Shown piece by piece: positions 60,010-64,000 of a DNA stretch of 64,000 bases. The translations under genes were made by a program, and so were the position numbers. The DNA comes from an uncultured Rhizobiaceae group bacterium (GTDB lineage: Bacteria; Pseudomonadota; Alphaproteobacteria; Rhizobiales; Rhizobiaceae). Positions within the stretch are counted from its first letter, which is position 1. Each line of letters opens with the position of its first letter. The notes below the pieces were generated by a model. It ran no database searches. It was not told the DNA's origin and was given only the letters and a program-made list of their open reading frames with translations. The stretch lies in assembly GCA_937930635.1 (NCBI GenBank), contig CALHCF010000013.1, positions 1 to 64,000 on the forward strand, in the 5' to 3' direction.

Positions 60010-62367
60010 ATGGGTATTGAAGGAATTGGCGCTCGGGTATTGCGCAAGGAAGACAAGCGTTTCATCACCGGCAAGGGCCGTTATACAGACGATCACAAGA
60101 TTGCGGGCATGCACTATGCCGCTTTTGTTCGCTCGCCCCATGCCCATGCCAAGGTCAAAGGCATCGACAAGTCTGCCGCTGAGGGCATGCCGGGTGTTGC
60201 AGCCGTATTGGACGGTCAACAGCTCACCGGTGACGGGATCGGAAATCTGATCTGCGGCTGGATGGTTCATTCCAAAGACGGTTCACCCATGAACATGGGT
60301 GCCTGGTCGGCGCTGGCTACTGAATATGTGCGTTATGTGGGTGATGCGGTTGCGGTGGTTATTGCTGAGACCCAGGCTCAGGCCCGTTCAGCGGCTGAAG
60401 CCGTGGCGGTCGACTATCAGGTTCTGGATGCTGTCGTTAGTGGAGCAGATGCCATCAAGCCAGGGGCGCCACAGCTGCACCCTGAGGCGAAAAACAACAT
60501 CATTTACGATTGGGAAATCGGTGAAGCGGATGCAACCGACGCCGCTCTGGCTGGTGCCGCCCGTGTGGTTGAGATGGAAATCACCAACAACCGCCTTGTT
60601 CCCAATCCCATGGAACCTCGTTCAGCCCTTGCTGAATATGACGAGGCCGAAGAGCATTTTACGCTTCATACGACCTCGCAAAACCCGCATGTCGCGCGCC
60701 TTGTGTTGTCGGCCTTCTATCAGGTTGCACCCGAGAACAAGCTGCGTGTCATTGCCCCCGATGTTGGTGGAGGATTTGGCTCCAAGATCTTTATCTACCC
60801 CGAAGAAGTTGTGTGTCTGTGGGCGTCGAAACGTGCTGGTGTACCGGCAGTCAAGTGGACTGCGGATCGTACGGAAGCCTTCCTGACTGACGCTCACGGT
60901 CGCGATCATACCACAACTGCCAAGATGGGTTTTGATGCCAACAACAAGATTGTCGGATTCAAGATCGATACGATCGCCAATCTGGGCGCTTATATGTCGC
61001 TCTTCTCGTCGTCAGTTCCCACCTATCTCTACGCGACGCTGTTGTCGGGTCAGTACAATATCGCCAACATCCACTGCAATGTTCGCTCCGTCTATTCCAA
61101 TACGGCGCCGGTTGATGCCTATCGCGGTGCCGGTCGTCCTGAAGCATCCTATGTTGTCGAACGGATGATGGAGACAGCAGCGCGTGAATTGGGCGTCAGT
61201 CCTGCAGAATTGCGGCGCACCAATTTCATAACGGAATTCCCGCACCAGACACCGGTGATCATGGCCTATGATGCCGGCGACTTTAACGCCTCACTTGATG
61301 CGGCGATGAAGGCGGCAGACTGGGATGGTTTTGCCAAGCGTAAAGCAGCCTCTGAAAAGAACGGCATGCTGCGCGGTATCGGCATGTCCTGCTATATTGA
61401 AGCCTGTGGTATCGCTCCATCAGCAGCCGTGGGGTCTCTGGGTGCCGGTGTTGGGCTTTGGGAATCTGCCGAAGTTCGCGTCAATCCTGTCGGTACCGTA
61501 GAAGTGCTGACCGGCTCGCACAGCCATGGTCAGGGCCACGAAACCACATTCGCCCAGCTTGTGTCTGATCGTTTTGGGGTTCCTGCCGAGAGTGTTCAGA
61601 TCGTTCACGGTGATACGGACAAGGTCCAGTTTGGTATGGGAACTTATGGGTCCCGTTCTGGCGCGGTGGGCATGTCCGCTATCGAAAAGGCACTCGACAA
61701 GGTCGAAGCCAAGGCGAAGAAAATCGCTGCCCATCAGCTTGAAGCTGCCGAAGGCGATATCGAAATCAAGGATGGCGAAGTTCTGGTCAAGGGTACCGAC
61801 AAGAAACTCGGCTGGCACGAAGTCTGCCTTGGTGCCTATACGGGCCACAATTTGCCGGAAGGTATGGAGCCTGGGCTTAAGGAAGGCGCTTTCTACGACC
61901 CAACCAACTTCACGTTCCCTGCCGGCTGCTATGTCTGTGAGGTTGAGGTTGATCCGCAAACCGGTGTTGTCGACATTCAGCAGTTTGTCGCCGCAGACGA
62001 TTTCGGCAAAATCATCAATCCGATGATTGTTGAAGGTCAGGTCCATGGCGGCCTTGCACAGGGTATAGGGCAGGCGATGCTGGAGAATGCAGTCTATGGC
62101 GATGACGGGCAGCTTCTGTCTGCGTCTTACATGGACTACTGCATGCCTCGGGCGGATGATCTGCCAAACTTTGATGTTTCGACCACGGAAACGCTTTGCC
62201 CCGGTAACCCGTTGGGTATCAAGGGTTGTGGCGAGGCAGGAGCTATTGGTTCACCACCAGCGGTGATCAATGCTGTGACCGATGCCATCAACAACAACAA
62301 TCTGACCATGCCGGCCTCTCCGGCCAATGTATGGAATGCGATTAACCTGGCCGACGCGGCTGAGTAG
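60010..62367 (+). CDS. coxL: CoxL-like molybdopterin large subunit, form II
   Basis: This is a 785-residue molybdenum-cofactor subunit. The active-site loop reads AYRGAGR (residues 370-376), the signature of form II CoxL; true aerobic CO dehydrogenase of form I has AYRCSFR with a selanyl-copper-binding Cys. Other family parts are GARVLRKEDKRFITGKGRYT at the start, APDVGGGFGSKIFIYPEEVV, SHSHGQGHETTFAQLVSDRF and GIKGCGEAGAIGSPPAVINA with the catalytic Glu. The gene order S-L-M is also typical of form II. It may hydroxylate an organic substrate and not CO. Confidence 0.92.
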   Translation: MGIEGIGARVLRKEDKRFITGKGRYTDDHKIAGMHYAAFVRSPHAHAKVKGIDKSAAEGMPGVAAVLDGQQLTGDGIGNLICGWMVHSKDGSPMNMGAWSALATEYVRYVGDAVAVVIAETQAQARSAAEAVAVDYQVLDAVVSGADAIKPGAPQLHPEAKNNIIYDWEIGEADATDAALAGAARVVEMEITNNRLVPNPMEPRSALAEYDEAEEHFTLHTTSQNPHVARLVLSAFYQVAPENKLRVIAPDVGGGFGSKIFIYPEEVVCLWASKRAGVPAVKWTADRTEAFLTDAHGRDHTTTAKMGFDANNKIVGFKIDTIANLGAYMSLFSSSVPTYLYATLLSGQYNIANIHCNVRSVYSNTAPVDAYRGAGRPEASYVVERMMETAARELGVSPAELRRTNFITEFPHQTPVIMAYDAGDFNASLDAAMKAADWDGFAKRKAASEKNGMLRGIGMSCYIEACGIAPSAAVGSLGAGVGLWESAEVRVNPVGTVEVLTGSHSHGQGHETTFAQLVSDRFGVPAESVQIVHGDTDKVQFGMGTYGSRSGAVGMSAIEKALDKVEAKAKKIAAHQLEAAEGDIEIKDGEVLVKGTDKKLGWHEVCLGAYTGHNLPEGMEPGLKEGAFYDPTNFTFPAGCYVCEVEVDPQTGVVDIQQFVAADDFGKIINPMIVEGQVHGGLAQGIGQAMLENAVYGDDGQLLSASYMDYCMPRADDLPNFDVSTTETLCPGNPLGIKGCGEAGAIGSPPAVINAVTDAINNNNLTMPASPANVWNAINLADAAE

Positions 62368-62381
62368 AGGAGAGAACAAGC

Positions 62382-63179
62382 ATGTATGAAACAACCTACC
62401 ACCGCGCCTCCAGCGCTGACGATGCGGTATCCAGGGCTTCTTCTGCCGGAGATGGGAAATTCCTTTCCGGCGGTATGACCCTGTTGCCGACAATGAAGCA
62501 GCGTCTTGCAGCGCCATCAGATCTGATTGATGTGACCCATATTGCCGACATGAAGGGTGTCAGCGTCTCGGGCAGCACCGTAACAATCGGTGCAGCAACC
62601 ACCCATGCAGAAGTTGCTAACGATGCCGGCTTGAAAAAAGCCTGCTCGTCGCTGGCAAATCTGGCGTCTCATATCGGCGATCCGGCTGTCCGTAACCGGG
62701 GGACGATTGGCGGTTCCATTGCCAATAACGATCCTGCGGCAGACTATCCCGCTGCCATGCTGGCACTGGGGGCAACCATCCATACCACCAAGCGTGAAGT
62801 TTCGGCCGATGAGTTTTTCACCGGCATGTTTGAAACAGCACTGGCAGATGATGAGTTAATCACAGCCGTATCGTTTGATGCTCCAAGCAAGGGTGCCTAC
62901 GCCAAGTTTCCCAACCCGGCATCCCGCTACGCCATGGCTGGTGTTTATGTGGCACAAAGTGGTGGTGATGTTCGTGTTGCCGTCACCGGCGCATCGTCTG
63001 ATGGTGTTTACCGGGCAGCCGATATGGAAAGCGCTCTTGCCGGGTCTTTTAATGAAGGTGCGATCGATGGTTGTTCCGTGGATGAGGGGAATATGCTCTC
63101 CGACATCCACGGATCAGCGGCTTATCGTGCTAATCTTGTGAAGGTTATGGCCAAACGCGCTGTTGCTGCGGCTGGTTAG
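62382..63179 (+). CDS. coxM: CoxM-like FAD subunit of a molybdenum hydroxylase
   Basis: This is a 265-residue flavin subunit. The FAD-binding motifs are KFLSGGMTLLPTMKQR (AGGTDL-like region) and RNRGTIGGSIANNDPAADYP, followed by the C-terminal CO-dehydrogenase flavoprotein domain (NPASRYAMAGVYVAQSGGDV). It passes electrons to the final acceptor. The gene follows coxL after 14 bases and ends at a strong terminator. Genes for cofactor insertion (coxD, coxE, coxG type) are absent from the window. Confidence 0.93.
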   Translation: MYETTYHRASSADDAVSRASSAGDGKFLSGGMTLLPTMKQRLAAPSDLIDVTHIADMKGVSVSGSTVTIGAATTHAEVANDAGLKKACSSLANLASHIGDPAVRNRGTIGGSIANNDPAADYPAAMLALGATIHTTKREVSADEFFTGMFETALADDELITAVSFDAPSKGAYAKFPNPASRYAMAGVYVAQSGGDVRVAVTGASSDGVYRAADMESALAGSFNEGAIDGCSVDEGNMLSDIHGSAAYRANLVKVMAKRAVAAAG

Positions 63180-63241
63180 GCGTTTCAGTTTTTGACTGAT
63201 GCATGAAGGCGGCCAAGAGCCGCCCCATCACAAAATTCAGG

Positions 63242-63267
63242 GGAGAGGCTTTGGCCTCTCCTTTTTT
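63242..63267 (+). terminator. Terminator of the coxSLM operon
   Basis: GGAGAGGC and GCCTCTCC form a perfect eight-base stem with a TTTG loop, followed by six T. It lies about 60 bases past the coxM stop. Confidence 0.92.
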
Positions 63268-63303
63268 GTGAAATTCTGTCGCTGACCCTTAATCGGGCCA
63301 AAA

Positions 63304-64000
63304 TCAGGAGTCGTCGGTTTCCCCGACAGTCTCAGCGGCTTCATCAGCCTCTGAGGCCTCGGCTTTTACAGTGTCTTCGAACTTTGGACCGCCTTTGGCA
63401 ACGCCTACCATGGCGGGGCGCAGAACCCGCTCGCCAATGACATATCCTTCCTGAACCACCTGTGCCACCGAGTTGTTGGGCAGTTCAGGGTTAGAAAGTT
63501 CAAACATCGCCTGGTGGAAGTTTGGATCGAACTTCTCACCCTCAGGGTTGAATTTCTTCACACCACCCGCTTCAAGCGCTTTCAGCAATTCCCGCTCGGT
63601 CAGCTCAACGCCTTCCAGCAATGCCTTGAATTCTTCAGAGCCGGACTCGCGCTTTTCTGGAGGCACAGCCTGAATGGCGCGTTGCAGATTGTCGCCCACG
63701 CCAAGCATGTCGCGGGCAAAGTTTGCAACAGCATAGGATCGGGCATCGACAATCTCGCGGGCGGTTCGCCGGCGCAGATTTTCCATCTCGGCTACAGCGC
63801 GCAGAGCTTTGTCTTTCAGCTCTTCATTTTCGCCCTTTAGCTTATCGAGTACCGCCAGCGCTCTTTCTTCATCGCTCAAGAACTCTTGCGGCTGCGCGGC
63901 TTCCTCAGCTTCCGCCGCCTCCAACTCAGCCTGTTCCTGCTCTGCCAGGCGTTCTTCCTCGGCAGCCGGATCATCAAAAAGTGCTTCGTCGTCCCGCGGA
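63304..64000 (-). CDS. grpE: Nucleotide exchange factor GrpE (5' end outside window)
   Basis: At least 232 codons of grpE are present; the frame stays open to the window edge, so the true start lies beyond it. The N-terminal part is an acidic Glu/Ala-rich coiled coil, followed by [20 protein letters not shown], the GrpE head with [20 protein letters not shown], and the C-terminal signature [12 protein letters not shown] and [20 protein letters not shown]. GrpE releases ADP from DnaK in the heat-shock chaperone cycle. The C-terminal tail is unusually acidic ([17 protein letters not shown]). Confidence 0.95.
   Translation of the reverse strand, partial: PRDDEALFDDPAAEEERLAEQEQAELEAAEAEEAAQPQEFLSDEERALAVLDKLKGENEELKDKALRAVAEMENLRRRTAREIVDARSYAVANFARDMLGVGDNLQRAIQAVPPEKRESGSEEFKALLEGVELTERELLKALEAGGVKKFNPEGEKFDPNFHQAMFELSNPELPNNSVAQVVQEGYVIGERVLRPAMVGVAKGGPKFEDTVKAEASEADEAAETVGETDDS

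Noticed and set aside
60010-62367. Aerobic CO dehydrogenase proper (form I)
   Set aside because: The active-site loop is AYRGAGR, not AYRCSFR, and the gene order is S-L-M. I therefore call it only a form II CoxL-like enzyme.

Overview
The window reads as chromosomal DNA of an alphaproteobacterium, most likely a Hyphomicrobiales-type heterotroph. Indicators are an iron-sulfur bacterial cryptochrome/photolyase with the Agrobacterium PhrB cysteine pattern, an OhrR/Ohr pair, box and paa aromatic-CoA catabolism side by side, a form II coxSLM cluster, a ligase-associated exonuclease, and a CtrA-type TTAA-N7-TTAA box. No rRNA, tRNA, CRISPR array or insertion sequence was recognised. Assignments are by reading; no database search was possible.

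Layout. 1-2760 is the 3' end of an RHS polymorphic-toxin locus: an RHS core with a 101-residue variable tip, a small membrane protein as likely immunity gene, an orphan HINT toxin cassette with its own likely immunity gene, and a decayed RHS copy sharing a 50-bp exact repeat with the window start. 2826-13433 is a near-complete type II secretion system: L-M-C/N-K-E-F-H-I-J forward, meeting G-O-D on the reverse strand. 13916-16481 holds a split-barrel/ferredoxin-reductase fusion and a ParB-like fragment. 17520-27795 is a two-gene unit encoding a 2222-residue secreted repeat protein (12 tandem ~100-residue repeats, each with one C[DE]xxNPxNC motif, plus a C-terminal OmpA-like domain) and a 1200-residue outer-membrane beta-barrel.

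27970-35312 is mixed metabolism and stress defence: FAD monooxygenase, formyl-CoA transferase followed by a formyltransferase stub, FeS photolyase, delta-class carbonic anhydrase, and divergent ohrR/ohr around a perfect palindrome. 35665-45578 is the benzoyl-CoA epoxidation (box) cluster: benzoate-CoA ligase, alpha/beta hydrolase, DUF309 protein, boxC, boxB, boxA, boxR and a 3-hydroxyacyl-CoA dehydrogenase. 45638-53434 (reverse) is the phenylacetyl-CoA epoxidation cluster paaZ-J-A-B-C-D-E-X. 53771-56925 is a TRAP transporter. 57024-64000 carries a ligase-associated exonuclease, a DgcN/DUF1611 protein, coxS-L-M and the 3' part of grpE.

How it fits together. Box and Paa routes both activate an aromatic acid as a CoA thioester, epoxidise the ring and converge on 3-hydroxyadipyl-CoA and 3-oxoadipyl-CoA, so the dehydrogenase (44190-45578) and thiolase (50055-51260) could serve both. 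TGCA-N6-TGCA motifs occur before the ligase, before boxC (twice), in degenerate form before boxR, and before the TRAP transporter. This suggests one BoxR regulon that includes uptake. No boxD, paaK, paaF or paaG is present in the window.
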